A stretch of 64,000 nt of DNA from Sphingomonas sp. (lineage in GTDB: Bacteria > Pseudomonadota > Alphaproteobacteria > Sphingomonadales > Sphingomonadaceae): contig NZ_JAIEPC010000008.1 in assembly GCF_019749955.1 (NCBI RefSeq), forward strand, positions 62,001 to 126,000, written 5' to 3'. Each line of letters starts with the position of its first letter. Within the stretch, counting starts at the first letter, position 1. Below are positions 26,251 through 34,977 of the stretch, piece after piece. The notes beneath the pieces were generated by a model. That model ran no database searches and had not been told where the DNA came from. It saw only the letters and a program-made list of their open reading frames with translations. Both the position numbers and the translations under genes were made by a program.

Positions 26251-26286
26251 TGTCGGTAAGACACTACCAACTGACATTGATGTCAA
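26251..26286 (-). promoter_or_regulatory. Promoter -35 box overlapped by operator-like dyads, upstream of the P450
   Basis: On the minus strand a perfect TTGACA (26281-26286) is followed after 17 bases by TGTCTT (weak -10). The box overlaps the palindrome TGACAT-TG-ATGTCA (26272-26285), and a second dyad TGTC-GGTAA-GACA lies at 26251-26263. Both share TGTC/GACA half-sites, as expected for a TetR- or LacI-like dimer. No regulator gene is adjacent. Confidence 0.5.
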
Positions 26287-26298
26287 TAGGCGTTGCGG

Positions 26299-27528
26299 TC
26301 AGCGGCGGACGAAACGCGCCATCAGCCCTTTGCGGCCGCTACCCGATTTGAGCACCCCGCGCCGGAACGCGCCTGCGCCGATCCAGATGGTGATCGCGAC
26401 CCACAGGCCTTGCCACGCGAGCGCGAGCAGATGCGGCCAGATCTCGGGCTTGTTCGCGGCGTGTGCGGCCATCGCGAAGGGCGAGCTGAGCGGGAACACT
26501 TCGGCGATCGTCGCGATCGTGCTGCCCGGATCGGCAGCGGCGGCCGAGGCGAGACCGAACATCGCCATCTGGACGATCGTGATCGGCAGCGACAGCATCT
26601 GGATTTCACGCATCGTCTGCGCCTGCGCGCCGACACTCAGGAACACCGCGCCGAGCAGCATATAGGCCATGGTGAAATAGCCGCAGAACAACAGCACGAA
26701 CACTGGCATGCCGACCGCAGGCGCCAATTCGGCCAGCGCGGCACCGCCACCGGGCAGCAGGCGCCCGACCTGGCTGAGCAACGTGCCCCAGAACGTCACG
26801 AACAGCACCGCGACACCGAACATGCCGAGCAGCTTGCCGAGGAAAACCGATTCGAGCGGCACGGCGGCGGCAAGAATCTCGATCACCTTGTTGCTGCGCT
26901 CCTCGGCCATCGTCCCGACGGCCTGGCCCGACAGGAATAATGTCAGGAAGAAGATGCCGGTGACCGCGAGGAAAGCCGATTGGTTGCGCCCCGATCGCGA
27001 AGCCTTGGTGCGGACGATCGAGGTTTTGGTGGCGACGCTCAGCGGTTTGTCGCCAAGCTTTTGGTCACGCAGCACGGTGTCGGCGAGCGTGGCGAGATAG
27101 TCGGAGGCGCGCACCCCTGCCGTGCCATAGAGAATTTGCGGGCGGTCGAGCGGGCCATAGAGCACGGCGGCGACATCAGTGTCGCGCCCGTCGAATGCGG
27201 CGCGCGCCTGCGCTTTCGGATCGGCGCTCGGAGTTTCGATCTTGAGCGGCGGCGCATCGCTACGGCGCACAATCTGGCGCAGCCGCTTGTCGGCGGCGAT
27301 CAGCGCCGGGGCCTGATCGGGACCGGCGATGGCGATGATCTGGACCTTGTCGCCCGATCCGCGCGCGAGCGTCGCGCCGCCGACCGCGCCGATCGATGCG
27401 AAGGCGATCATGATCATCGGCGACAGCAGGAACAGCAGGAACAAGGGCGTGAAGACCGTCGCGGTGAAGTCACGCCGCGCGATCGTCAGCGTCTGGCGGA
27501 TCAGGCGCGCGCGATTACTCCCGCTCAT
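26299..27528 (-). CDS. ABC-2 type transporter permease (NatB-like)
   Basis: A 409-residue membrane protein. It has one N-terminal helix, a large extracytoplasmic domain (about residues 50-180) and then five or six helices, the NatB/ABC-2 layout. The family exports sodium ions, drugs or other solutes with a separate ATPase. The start overlaps the stop of the upstream ATPase gene by four bases, so the two form one operon. The transported substrate is not evident. Confidence 0.88.
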   Translation of the reverse strand: MSGSNRARLIRQTLTIARRDFTATVFTPLFLLFLLSPMIMIAFASIGAVGGATLARGSGDKVQIIAIAGPDQAPALIAADKRLRQIVRRSDAPPLKIETPSADPKAQARAAFDGRDTDVAAVLYGPLDRPQILYGTAGVRASDYLATLADTVLRDQKLGDKPLSVATKTSIVRTKASRSGRNQSAFLAVTGIFFLTLFLSGQAVGTMAEERSNKVIEILAAAVPLESVFLGKLLGMFGVAVLFVTFWGTLLSQVGRLLPGGGAALAELAPAVGMPVFVLLFCGYFTMAYMLLGAVFLSVGAQAQTMREIQMLSLPITIVQMAMFGLASAAAADPGSTIATIAEVFPLSSPFAMAAHAANKPEIWPHLLALAWQGLWVAITIWIGAGAFRRGVLKSGSGRKGLMARFVRR

Positions 27529-28442
27529 GCCGCTGCATCCAGCGCGTCGCGGCCGACGATGCGGACGAACGCGTCATGCAGGCTCGGCCGTTCGATCGAC
27601 AGCCCCGAAATGCCGTAACCGGCTTCGATCAATTGCATCAACAGCGCCTCAATCCCGGCATCGGGCATGGTGAAGGTCCAGCCGTCGTGGCTTTGCTCAG
27701 CATCCCTCGGCAGCAGCGCGCGCAGGCCATCGCCTTCGTGATGCGGCACATAATGCGCCTTGAAAGGGAGCATCCCGCGCGCTTCGGCCACGGTGCCTTC
27801 GAAGCGGCGCTTGCCGCCCGCGATGATCGCAAGCCGGTCGCAGAGCCGCTCGGCATGGCCCATGATGTGGGTCGAGAACAGCACGGTGGCGCCACGATCG
27901 CGCTCGGCGCGGATCAGTGCTTCGAGCCGCTCCTGATTGACCGGGTCGAGTCCGGAAAAAGGTTCGTCGAGCACCAGCAATTCGGGCTGATGCACCACCG
28001 ATCCGCACAACTGGACGAGCTGGGCCATGCCCTTCGACAATTTCCTGATCTTGGTGTCGCCGGCATGGCCGAGCCCGGCGTTTTCGAGCAAGCCATCGGC
28101 GCGCTTGCGGCCAATCTTGAGATCGAGCCCGCGCAGCGCGCCCATGAAGGCAATCGCCTCGCGCGCTTTCATCGCTGGATAGAGCCCGCGCTCTTCGGGC
28201 AGATAGCCGACGCTGTCGCTCGCTTCGCGCGGGATCGCGCGGTCGAGCAGGGTCCGGCTGCCTTCGTCGGGCTCGATAATGCCGAGCAACATGCGCAAGG
28301 TCGTGGTCTTGCCGGCGCCATTGGGGCCAAGCACGCCGTAGATCATGCCCCTGGGCACCGCGATATCGACGCCATCGACCACGCGGCGATCGCCGAAGCG
28401 CTTGACGAGGCCGGTGGCGTTGATCGCCAGATTATTGTTCAC
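27525..28442 (-). CDS. ABC transporter ATP-binding protein (NatA-like)
   Basis: A roughly 305-residue ATPase with Walker A GPNGAGKTT, a Q-loop, the signature LSKGMAQLVQ and Walker B LLVLDEPFSGLD, plus a C-terminal extension typical of NatA/DrrA-type exporters. The GTG at 28442 is preferred because GAGAGG lies six bases upstream; a TTG two codons earlier (28448) is the alternative. It pairs with the overlapping permease gene. Confidence 0.92.
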   Translation of the reverse strand: MNNNLAINATGLVKRFGDRRVVDGVDIAVPRGMIYGVLGPNGAGKTTTLRMLLGIIEPDEGSRTLLDRAIPREASDSVGYLPEERGLYPAMKAREAIAFMGALRGLDLKIGRKRADGLLENAGLGHAGDTKIRKLSKGMAQLVQLCGSVVHQPELLVLDEPFSGLDPVNQERLEALIRAERDRGATVLFSTHIMGHAERLCDRLAIIAGGKRRFEGTVAEARGMLPFKAHYVPHHEGDGLRALLPRDAEQSHDGWTFTMPDAGIEALLMQLIEAGYGISGLSIERPSLHDAFVRIVGRDALDAAA

Positions 28443-28462
28443 GCACAACCTCTCGTTTCAGA

Positions 28463-28552
28463 CCCGCTTGCCCTGAGCTTGTCGAAGGGCCGTTCTTCTC
28501 CGCCACGCGGCACCAGAAGAACGGGGCTTCGACAAGCTCAGCCCAAACGGGG
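28463..28552. repeat. Intergenic palindromic repeat, family B copy 1
   Basis: Inverted repeat with arms TGAGCTTGTCGAAGGGCCGTTCTTCT and AGAAGAACGGGGCTTCGACAAGCTCA, split by a short variable loop. It lies between the divergent ABC-transporter and queG genes, so here it is in a promoter-containing gap and not only downstream of genes. Confidence 0.88.
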
Positions 28553-28603
28553 TAGGGGCGATGCGGAAAGACCGACCCAGATAATCAGACCTAGCGGGCA
28601 AGG

Positions 28604-29677
28604 ATGAACAAAGACAAGCCATTCGGCGAGCGGCTGAAAGCGAAAGCGGTCGAGCTCGGCTTTGCCGCGTGCGGGATCGCTTCCGCCGATGCCGCGCCGC
28701 GCGCGGGCGAACGGCTGCGCGCTTGGCTCGCGGCGGGCATGCACGGCGAGATGATCTGGATGGAAGCGCGCGCGGATGCGCGTGCCTCGCCCGGCGGCTT
28801 ATGGCCTGAGGTCCGCAGCGTGATTGCGCTTGGCATGAGCTATGCCCCCGGCGTCGATCCGCTTGCGCTGGCAGCGGAGCGCGCGCGGGGGCGGATATCG
28901 GTCTATGCGCAGGGCGGCGATTATCACGATGTCGTCAAACGCGCGCTCAAGGCGCTCGCGCGCTGGATCGTCGCCGAGGCGGGGGGTGATCTGAAAGTGT
29001 TCGTCGACACCGCCCCGGTGATGGAAAAACCGCTCGCCGAGGCCGCAGGGCTGGGCTGGCAGGGCAAGCACAGCAATCTCGTCAGCCGGGATCATGGCAG
29101 CTGGCTGTTCCTTGGGGCGATTTACACCACACTTGATCTGGCAAGCGATACGCCCGGGCGAGATCGCTGCGGATCGTGCGACGCGTGCCAGCGCGCCTGC
29201 CCGACCGACGCCTTTCCCGCGCCCTATCGGCTCGATGCGCGGCGGTGCATTTCCTATCTGACGATCGAGCATAAGGGGCCGATCCCGATCGAGCTGCGCG
29301 CAGGCATCGGCAACCGCGTCTATGGCTGTGACGATTGCCTCGCGGTGTGCCCGTGGAACAAGTTCGCCAGCGCTGCTGCTGCCAACCGCGCCTTCCTGCC
29401 CCGCGCCGAACTGTCGGCGCCCGCACTCGGCGATCTGCTGGCGCTCGATGATGCGAGCTTCCGCGAGGTGTTCGCAGGCTCACCGATCAAACGAATCGGG
29501 CGCGACCGGATGGTCCGCAATGCGGCCATCGCGGCGGGCAACAGTGGTGATGCGGCGCTGGTCGATCCGCTGCGCGCCTTGGCCGATGATCCGTCCGACG
29601 TTATCCGCGAAGCGGCAGCATGGGCGCTCGCGCGGCTATTTGCCCCCGCCGCGCCGGGTGAGCGCGGCGACGCATGA
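28604..29677 (+). CDS. queG: Epoxyqueuosine reductase
   Basis: Carries out the last step of queuosine tRNA modification, reducing epoxyqueuosine to queuosine with a cobalamin cofactor. The 357-residue product has the N-terminal cobalamin-binding reductase domain, two 4Fe-4S cluster motifs ([16 protein letters not shown] and [11 protein letters not shown]) and a C-terminal HEAT-like segment ([25 protein letters not shown]) that helps to bind tRNA. It is monocistronic here. Its last 42 bases overlap the convergent small lipoprotein gene. Confidence 0.96.
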   Translation: MNKDKPFGERLKAKAVELGFAACGIASADAAPRAGERLRAWLAAGMHGEMIWMEARADARASPGGLWPEVRSVIALGMSYAPGVDPLALAAERARGRISVYAQGGDYHDVVKRALKALARWIVAEAGGDLKVFVDTAPVMEKPLAEAAGLGWQGKHSNLVSRDHGSWLFLGAIYTTLDLASDTPGRDRCGSCDACQRACPTDAFPAPYRLDARRCISYLTIEHKGPIPIELRAGIGNRVYGCDDCLAVCPWNKFASAAAANRAFLPRAELSAPALGDLLALDDASFREVFAGSPIKRIGRDRMVRNAAIAAGNSGDAALVDPLRALADDPSDVIREAAAWALARLFAPAAPGERGDA

Positions 29678-30025
29678 GGCGCGGTCGATCGGGCTGCCGT
29701 TGGTCTGCCGCGCGTCGACATAAGTGACGACCGGCGCGCCGCTGCCCTTGGGATAGAGATAGGCGTCGAGCACGCAGATTCCGCTCGCAAATTGCAGCTT
29801 GCGCGCCGTTCCTTCGGTGACATCGGCATCGGGTTTGCCGAACAGGGTGATCAGCGCGCGTTCATTCTGTCCCAGCACGCGCTCAAGACCCACGCGCGGC
29901 AGCGGCGCGCTGGGAATCGGCACAGGGGCTGCCCGCACCACGGGCGGCGCGACGCTGCTCGTCGAGCAGCCGCCGATGGGCAGCGCCAAGGTGGCCAGGG
30001 CAAGTCGGATCATCGGCGGCTTCAT
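29636..30025 (-). CDS. Small hypothetical lipoprotein
   Basis: A 129-residue protein with a signal peptide and lipobox (ALPIGGC) followed by a Pro/Val/Ala-rich linker. The folded part ([26 protein letters not shown]...) resembles the SmpA/OmlA-like small domain in which a short sequence is followed by a two-stranded sheet and a late cysteine pair (GICVL, ASCVA); this is a weak similarity. The start at 30025 is preferred, 30013 is possible. It overlaps the queG 3' end and is divergent from the adenosine kinase gene. Confidence 0.7.
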   Translation of the reverse strand: MKPPMIRLALATLALPIGGCSTSSVAPPVVRAAPVPIPSAPLPRVGLERVLGQNERALITLFGKPDADVTEGTARKLQFASGICVLDAYLYPKGSGAPVVTYVDARQTNGSPIDRASCVAALTRRGGGK

Positions 30026-30148
30026 GCGCTCTCTAGCAGCACGCCCGGCGGCAAACGGCAACCCCGTCGTCCCGCATCGACCGCGCCGTGGTTGCGGATT
30101 GTCGCGCACAGCGATAGGCGGCGGGCACGCAATCTTCAGGAGAACCTC

Positions 30149-31171
30149 GTGACCGCACCCAGCACCGACCCGACACTCGATGTCGTCGCGATCGGCAATG
30201 CCATTGTCGATGTGCTCGCGCATGCCGATGATGCCTTCATCACTGCCGAAGGCATGACCAAAGGGTCGATGCAGCTGATGTTCTCACCGGCCGAAGCCGA
30301 TGCGCTTTATGCCAAGATGGGCCCGGGCACCGAAGCCAGCGGCGGATCGGCGGCGAACACGGTGGCGGGGATCGCGGCGCTTGGCGGCAAGACCGGCTTC
30401 ATCGGGCAGGTTGCCAAGGACCAGCTCGGCGAAGTCTTCGCGCATGACATTCGCGCGACCGGCGTCGTATTCGATACGGCGGCGCGGGAGGGCGATCCGT
30501 CGACTGCGCGCTGCCTGATTCTCGTCACGCCCGATGGCCAGCGGACGATGAATACCTTCCTCGGCGCGTCGCAGTTCCTGCCGGCGCATGCGCTCGACCG
30601 CGGCCTGATCGAATCAGGCGCGATCCTCTATCTCGAAGGCTATTTGTGGGACCCCGAGGAGCCGCGCGCTGCGATGCGCGCCGCGATCGATTTCGCACGG
30701 GCGGCAGGGCGCAAGGTCGCCTTCACGCTGTCTGATGTGTTCTGCATTTCGCGGCACGGTGACGATTTTCGTCAGTTGCTCGCCGATGGGCTGGTCGACA
30801 TATTGTTCGCCAATGAGAACGAACTGCTGGCGCTCGCCGAAACCGAAGATTTTCAGGAAGCACTGACGCGGGTTTCTTCGAGCGTGCCATTGCTGGTCGT
30901 GACGCGCAGCGAACAGGGCGCGCTGGCGATCGGGCGCGGCGAGACTGCGACGGTTGCCGCCGAGCCGATCGAGCGCGTGGTCGACACCACCGGCGCGGGC
31001 GATTTGTTTGCGGCGGGCTTCCTCCACGGTCAGGCGCAGGGGCTGGGTCTGATGGCGTCGCTGCGGATCGGCGCGATCTGCGCGGCCGAAATCATCAGCC
31101 ATGTCGGCGCGCGACCGATGGTCGACCTGAAGGCGCTGGTGGCGGAAAAGCTGGGCGCGGCTGTCGCCTGA
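30149..31171 (+). CDS. PfkB-family kinase, probable adenosine kinase
   Basis: A 340-residue ribokinase-fold sugar/nucleoside kinase. The first signature is GGSAANTVAGIAALGG and the second is DTTGAGDLFAAGFL, whose Asp is the catalytic base. The overall layout fits the alphaproteobacterial adenosine kinase/ribokinase group that makes AMP from adenosine, but other nucleoside or sugar substrates are possible. The GTG start at 30149 is decided by AGGAG six bases upstream. A strong two-way terminator follows. Confidence 0.9.
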   Translation: MTAPSTDPTLDVVAIGNAIVDVLAHADDAFITAEGMTKGSMQLMFSPAEADALYAKMGPGTEASGGSAANTVAGIAALGGKTGFIGQVAKDQLGEVFAHDIRATGVVFDTAAREGDPSTARCLILVTPDGQRTMNTFLGASQFLPAHALDRGLIESGAILYLEGYLWDPEEPRAAMRAAIDFARAAGRKVAFTLSDVFCISRHGDDFRQLLADGLVDILFANENELLALAETEDFQEALTRVSSSVPLLVVTRSEQGALAIGRGETATVAAEPIERVVDTTGAGDLFAAGFLHGQAQGLGLMASLRIGAICAAEIISHVGARPMVDLKALVAEKLGAAVA

Positions 31172-31193
31172 GCCGTACCGCACACCGAGCATG

Positions 31194-31230
31194 AAAAAAG
31201 GGCCGGGGGAGCGATCCCCCGGCCCTTTTT
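31194..31230. terminator. Bidirectional Rho-independent terminator
   Basis: An 11-base-pair perfect GC stem (GGGCCGGGGGA at 31200-31210 with TCCCCCGGCCC at 31215-31225) is flanked by A6 on the left and T5 on the right. It can therefore end transcription of both the kinase (plus) and the permease (minus). Confidence 0.93.
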
Positions 31231-31249
31231 GTTAGGCGCTTGTCGGCGT

Positions 31250-32812
31250 TCAGCCGACGACCGGCCCCGGAAACTCGCCGAGATCGGGGCCGGGCATTTC
31301 GTCCTGGTCCTGCTGCAGTCGGCTGAAGTGGATGCCATAGGCGAAATACACCACCACGGCGCCGGCTGAGTAATAAGCGAAGAACCACAGCACCTTGGCC
31401 TCAATTGCCGAGATCAGCCACAGGCACGACAAGATGCCGAGCACCGGCAGCACCGGGCCAAGCGGGACCCGGAAACCGCGCGGCAGATCAGGTGCCGTGG
31501 ACCGCAGCCAGATCACTGTCAGGCAGACGATCGCAAAGGCTGCCAGCGTGCCGACCGAGGTCAGATCGCCCAGGATGTTGATGTCGAAGAATCCCGCCGC
31601 GATCGCGACCACCAGCCCCACGGTCAGCGTGTTGATCCACGGTGTCTTGAACTTGGGATGGATCGTGGAAAACACGCGCGGCAGCAGACCGTCGCGCGCC
31701 ATCGTGTAGATGATGCGCGTCTGGCCGTACATTAACACGAGCACGACGGAGGTCAGGCCGATGATGGCACCGGCCTTGATGACGCCAGCGAACCACGCCC
31801 ATTGCGGGCCCATGCTGTCGACCGCGACCGCCACCGGATCGGGCACGTTCAGCGACTTGTAGTTCACCATCAGCGTCAGCACGGCGGCGACAAGCATGTA
31901 GAGCACTGTGCAGACAACGAGGCTGCCGATGATGCCGAACGGCATGTCCTTCTTCGGATCCTTGGCCTCTTGCCCCGCCGTGGAGACAGCTTCGAAGCCG
32001 ATATAGGCAAAGAACACGATCGAGGCTGCGCGCAGGATGCCGCCGACGCCGAAATGGCCTTCGCCGGATTCGGCAGGCGGGATGAACGGTGTCCAGTTGG
32101 CCGCGATGCGCGCCGGCAGATCGGCGAGCACGGTGAAGCCGCAGATCACGATAAACGCGAGGATCACCGTGACCTTGACCGCGACGATCGCGTTGTTGAC
32201 CTTGGCGCTTTCGGACACGCCGACGACGAGCAAGGTCGCGAGCACGCCGCAGATCAGGAACGCGGGCAGGTTGAAATCGTAAACCCCGGGCACGCCATCG
32301 ACGATCACCTGGACGCCGTCTTTCAGGATCGGATAGCCGGTGGGGCCCGTCAACGCGGGCGGGATCACGATGCCGAAATCGCCGAGCAAGCTGACGACAT
32401 AGCCCGACCAACCGACCGCGACCACGGAAGCCGCGAGACCATATTCGAGCAACAGCAAGGCGCCCATGATCCACGCGGCAAACTCGCCGAGCGTGGTATA
32501 GCTATAGGTATAGGCCGACCCAGAGACCGGCAGTGTCGACGACAATTCGGCATAACAGAGACCGGCAAAGGCACAGACGATGCCGGCGACCACGAACGAC
32601 AGCAGCACCGCCGGTCCGGCATGCAGCGCGGCTGCATTGCCGGTGCGCACGAAAATGCCCGCGCCGATGATACAGCCGATGCCGAGCAGCAGCAGGTTCC
32701 ACGAACCCAGTGTACGCTTCAATTCGCTCGTTTGCGTTTCGCGTTGTACCTGCGCGAGGGTCTTGCGACCCCACATGCGCGTGAAAAAGTCCGGTCTCGG
32801 ACGTGATGCCAT
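31250..32812 (-). CDS. APC-superfamily amino-acid permease
   Basis: A 520-residue inner-membrane protein with about 12-14 hydrophobic helices. The APC start LLLGIGCIIGAGIFVRTG is in the first helix, followed by the conserved PAVLLSFVVAGIVCAFAGLCYAEL region. The long form resembles the cationic amino-acid transporter (CAT) branch. The start at 32812 (MASRPRP) follows a GGGGAC; an open frame extends to 32896 but lacks family similarity. The substrate is not determined. Confidence 0.92.
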   Translation of the reverse strand: MASRPRPDFFTRMWGRKTLAQVQRETQTSELKRTLGSWNLLLLGIGCIIGAGIFVRTGNAAALHAGPAVLLSFVVAGIVCAFAGLCYAELSSTLPVSGSAYTYSYTTLGEFAAWIMGALLLLEYGLAASVVAVGWSGYVVSLLGDFGIVIPPALTGPTGYPILKDGVQVIVDGVPGVYDFNLPAFLICGVLATLLVVGVSESAKVNNAIVAVKVTVILAFIVICGFTVLADLPARIAANWTPFIPPAESGEGHFGVGGILRAASIVFFAYIGFEAVSTAGQEAKDPKKDMPFGIIGSLVVCTVLYMLVAAVLTLMVNYKSLNVPDPVAVAVDSMGPQWAWFAGVIKAGAIIGLTSVVLVLMYGQTRIIYTMARDGLLPRVFSTIHPKFKTPWINTLTVGLVVAIAAGFFDINILGDLTSVGTLAAFAIVCLTVIWLRSTAPDLPRGFRVPLGPVLPVLGILSCLWLISAIEAKVLWFFAYYSAGAVVVYFAYGIHFSRLQQDQDEMPGPDLGEFPGPVVG

Positions 32813-32900
32813 TGTTGATCGTCCCCTTTGCCCCGCGTTTGCGCGGTGGAAATGCGTGGAAGCGGCAAAGCGTAGTCGCAAATTGCTCTCGCGCAATCCC

Positions 32901-33278
32901 CTATCGCATCAGCAGCGGCCCGAGCGGACGCCCGGCGAGGATGTGGACATGCAAGTGCGGCACGTCCTGATGCGAATCGAGCCCGGTGTTGGCGAGCAGC
33001 CGGTATCCCGGCGCGACCAACCCGGCGGCGCGCGCGACGTCGCCGACCGCGCGCACGAAGCCCGCGATCTCGGCATCCGAGGCGCGCGCGCTGAAATCGT
33101 CCCACGACACATAGGCCCCGCGCGGGATCACCAGGATATGCGTCGGCGCCTGCGGGTTGATGTCGTGGAAGGCGACCGCGAAGTCGTCCTCGTAGACGCG
33201 CTTCGACGGGATTTCGTCGCGCAGGATTTTGGCGAAGATGTTCTGGTCGTCATAGGGTTGGGTGGCATCGGTGGGCAT
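32901..33278 (-). CDS. HIT-family nucleotide-binding hydrolase
   Basis: A 125-residue histidine-triad protein with the active-site motif HLHVHILAGR (H-x-H-x-H) and the N-terminal FAKILRDEIPSKRVYEDD. HIT enzymes of this HINT branch hydrolyse adenosine phosphoramidates and similar nucleotide conjugates. It lies downstream of hisE on the same strand after a 149-base gap filled by repeat A4. The HIT-his neighbourhood is common in alphaproteobacteria. Confidence 0.94.
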   Translation of the reverse strand: MPTDATQPYDDQNIFAKILRDEIPSKRVYEDDFAVAFHDINPQAPTHILVIPRGAYVSWDDFSARASDAEIAGFVRAVGDVARAAGLVAPGYRLLANTGLDSHQDVPHLHVHILAGRPLGPLLMR

Positions 33279-33315
33279 GGGGTACTCCCTCGGATCTTGT
33301 CTCTTTTAAACCCAT

Positions 33316-33393
33316 CCGTTCGTTTCGAGCGCAGTCGAGAAACAAGCCAAGGGCGATGCGCAACGTGTCTCGACTTCGCTCGACACTAACGGG
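33316..33393. repeat. Intergenic palindromic repeat, family A copy 4
   Basis: Ends CCGTTCGTTTCGAGCGCAGTC and GACTTCGCTCGACACTAACGGG form an imperfect inverted repeat. The loop AAGCCAAGGGCGATGCGCAACGTG matches copy 3 at most positions. It separates hisE from the HIT gene. Confidence 0.85.
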
Positions 33394-33427
33394 ACGGGGG
33401 GGTGATTCAACTCAAACTCATTCGTTC

Positions 33428-33748
33428 TCAGGCCTTGCGCGCCGCCTTCTCATCGATGCCCGACACACCTTCGCGGCGGCGCATTTCGGCGCGGATGTCG
33501 TCGAGGCTGAGGTCCGCATCGGCGAGGAGTACGAGCAGGTGAAACATCAGGTCGGTCGCTTCACCGACCAGCGCGGTGCGGTCGTCGCCGAGCGCGGCGA
33601 TCACTGTTTCGACGGCTTCCTCGCCGACTTTCTGCGCGATTTTTGCGCGACCGTCGGCGAAGAGTTTGGCGGTGTAGCTTGTCGTCGGGTCCGCGCCTTG
33701 GCGGCTGCGGATCACCGATTCGAGGGTGGTTATGAAGTCTTCGGCCAT
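33428..33748 (-). CDS. hisE: Phosphoribosyl-ATP pyrophosphatase
   Basis: Second step of histidine synthesis: removes pyrophosphate from PR-ATP. The 106-residue all-alpha protein has the MazG-like acidic motif with paired glutamates (VGEEAVETVIAAL, GEATDLMFHLLVLLADADL). HisI is not in the window, so the two activities are separate here, as is normal in alphaproteobacteria. It is the last his gene of the operon. Confidence 0.96.
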   Translation of the reverse strand: MAEDFITTLESVIRSRQGADPTTSYTAKLFADGRAKIAQKVGEEAVETVIAALGDDRTALVGEATDLMFHLLVLLADADLSLDDIRAEMRRREGVSGIDEKAARKA

Positions 33749-33779
33749 CGCGATTGGCTGGCCCAGCCGGGCGCTTGCG

Positions 33780-33944
33780 TCAATCCTTCGCGGCGCGGGC
33801 CTTGGCGAAGCGGCGGCGCAGCGCGCGGCGGACGAACCACACGCCTGCCGCCGCCATCACGAACAGCGCGATGTCGGACAGTTCGGGCGCGGTGCGTGGG
33901 TGCGCGACGCCTGAGTGGGCAGTGATGGCGATCAGGTCCAGCAT
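33780..33944 (-). CDS. Small single-span membrane protein between hisF and hisE
   Basis: A 54-residue frame read from an ATG at 33944: a short polar N-terminus, one hydrophobic helix (IALFVMAAAGVWFV, residues 25-38) and a very basic C-terminus (RRALRRRFAKARAAKD). The positive-inside rule places the tail in the cytoplasm. It fills the only gap between hisF and hisE and ends 31 bases before hisE, so it should be on the his mRNA. No family is recognised with certainty. It could be missed by annotation because of its size. Confidence 0.6.
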   Translation of the reverse strand: MLDLIAITAHSGVAHPRTAPELSDIALFVMAAAGVWFVRRALRRRFAKARAAKD

Positions 33945-33979
33945 TGCGCCAGCTTAGCCGATACGGGTTAAGGCCGTGC

Positions 33980-34750
33980 TTATGCGATCGGCGTCCGCAC
34001 CGGCACGCCCGCCGCCGCTAGTGCGCGATGCGCATCGGCGATGCTCGCCTCGCCGAAGTGGAAGATCGACGCGGCGAGCACGGCGCTCGCATGCCCCTCG
34101 GTAATGCCCGCGACCAGATCAGCGAGGTCGCCGACGCCGCCCGACGCCACCACCGGCACGCGCACCTGATCGGCGATCGTGCGGATGAGGGCGAGGTCAT
34201 AGCCACCGCGCGTGCCGTCGCGATCCATCGAGGTGATCAGCAGCTCACCCGCGCCCAGCTCGGCGAGCCGCAGCGCATGTTCGACCGCGTCGATGCCGGT
34301 TTCGCGCCGTCCGCCATGGGTGAAGACTTCCCAGCGCCCCTCGGCGACTTGCCGCGCATCGACCGAGGCGACGCAGCACTGGCTGCCGAAGCGATCGGCG
34401 ATGTCGGCCACGATCTCGGGCCGGGCGACCGCGGCGCTGTTCACCGCGATCTTGTCGGCGCCCGCGAGCAGCAGCGCGCGCGCATCCTCGGCGCTGCGCA
34501 CCCCGCCGCCGACGGTGAGCGGCATGAAGCAGACTTCGGCCGTGCGCCGCACCACATCGATGATCGTCCCGCGCGCTTCGTGGCTCGCGGTGATGTCGAG
34601 GAAGCACAGCTCGTCGGCGCCCGCCGCGTCATAGGCGCGCGCCTGCTCGACCGGATCGCCCGCATCGCGCAGATCGACGAAATTGACGCCCTTGACCACG
34701 CGGCCATTGGCGACGTCGAGGCAAGGAATGACGCGGGCGCGGACGGTCAT
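33980..34750 (-). CDS. hisF: Imidazole glycerol phosphate synthase subunit HisF
   Basis: Cyclase half of IGP synthase; joins PRFAR and ammonia from HisH to give IGP and AICAR. The 256-residue beta/alpha barrel carries [16 protein letters not shown] at the N-terminus (with the catalytic Asp) and the second Asp near [12 protein letters not shown]. The ATG at 34750 overlaps the stop of the upstream small membrane gene (ATGA), so hisF translation is coupled to it. Confidence 0.97.
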   Translation of the reverse strand: MTVRARVIPCLDVANGRVVKGVNFVDLRDAGDPVEQARAYDAAGADELCFLDITASHEARGTIIDVVRRTAEVCFMPLTVGGGVRSAEDARALLLAGADKIAVNSAAVARPEIVADIADRFGSQCCVASVDARQVAEGRWEVFTHGGRRETGIDAVEHALRLAELGAGELLITSMDRDGTRGGYDLALIRTIADQVRVPVVASGGVGDLADLVAGITEGHASAVLAASIFHFGEASIADAHRALAAAGVPVRTPIA

Positions 34751-34977
34751 TGGCTGTCGAACAAAAAACGAATGGCGCCAAAAAGCATCAAACATCCGCA
34801 AGCAAATTCGCATACCTGTGACGCTGCATATCCCCCGGGGGATCCATCCCTCGTCATTTCACCAAGTCTATACGTCGAGAAGAATTGGCGTTTGTCCTGA
34901 TGGCGGCTCCTGTGCAGGCTCCAGAAGAATGGTACCGACCAGCTTAGAAACAAAAGGCTCCAGAACACGTTCGTCAC
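34747..34977 (-). CDS. Unrecognised two-span membrane protein embedded between hisA and hisF
   Basis: A 76-residue protein with two hydrophobic segments (about residues 4-21 and 55-73) joined by a polar, basic loop ([20 protein letters not shown]...). It starts with GTG, overlapping the hisA stop by four bases (GTGA), and its stop overlaps the hisF ATG by four bases. These two exact overlaps are strong evidence for a translated gene. Its bases are visibly less GC-rich than the his genes on both sides, as if it were a later insertion. No family is recognised and no role is proposed. Confidence 0.72.
   Translation of the reverse strand: MTNVFWSLLFLSWSVPFFWSLHRSRHQDKRQFFSTYRLGEMTRDGSPGGYAASQVCEFACGCLMLFGAIRFLFDSQ

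Noticed and set aside
25015-26259. 414-codon plus-strand open frame
   Set aside because: Shadow of the CYP153 gene; the minus frame has a complete P450 fold and heme motif.
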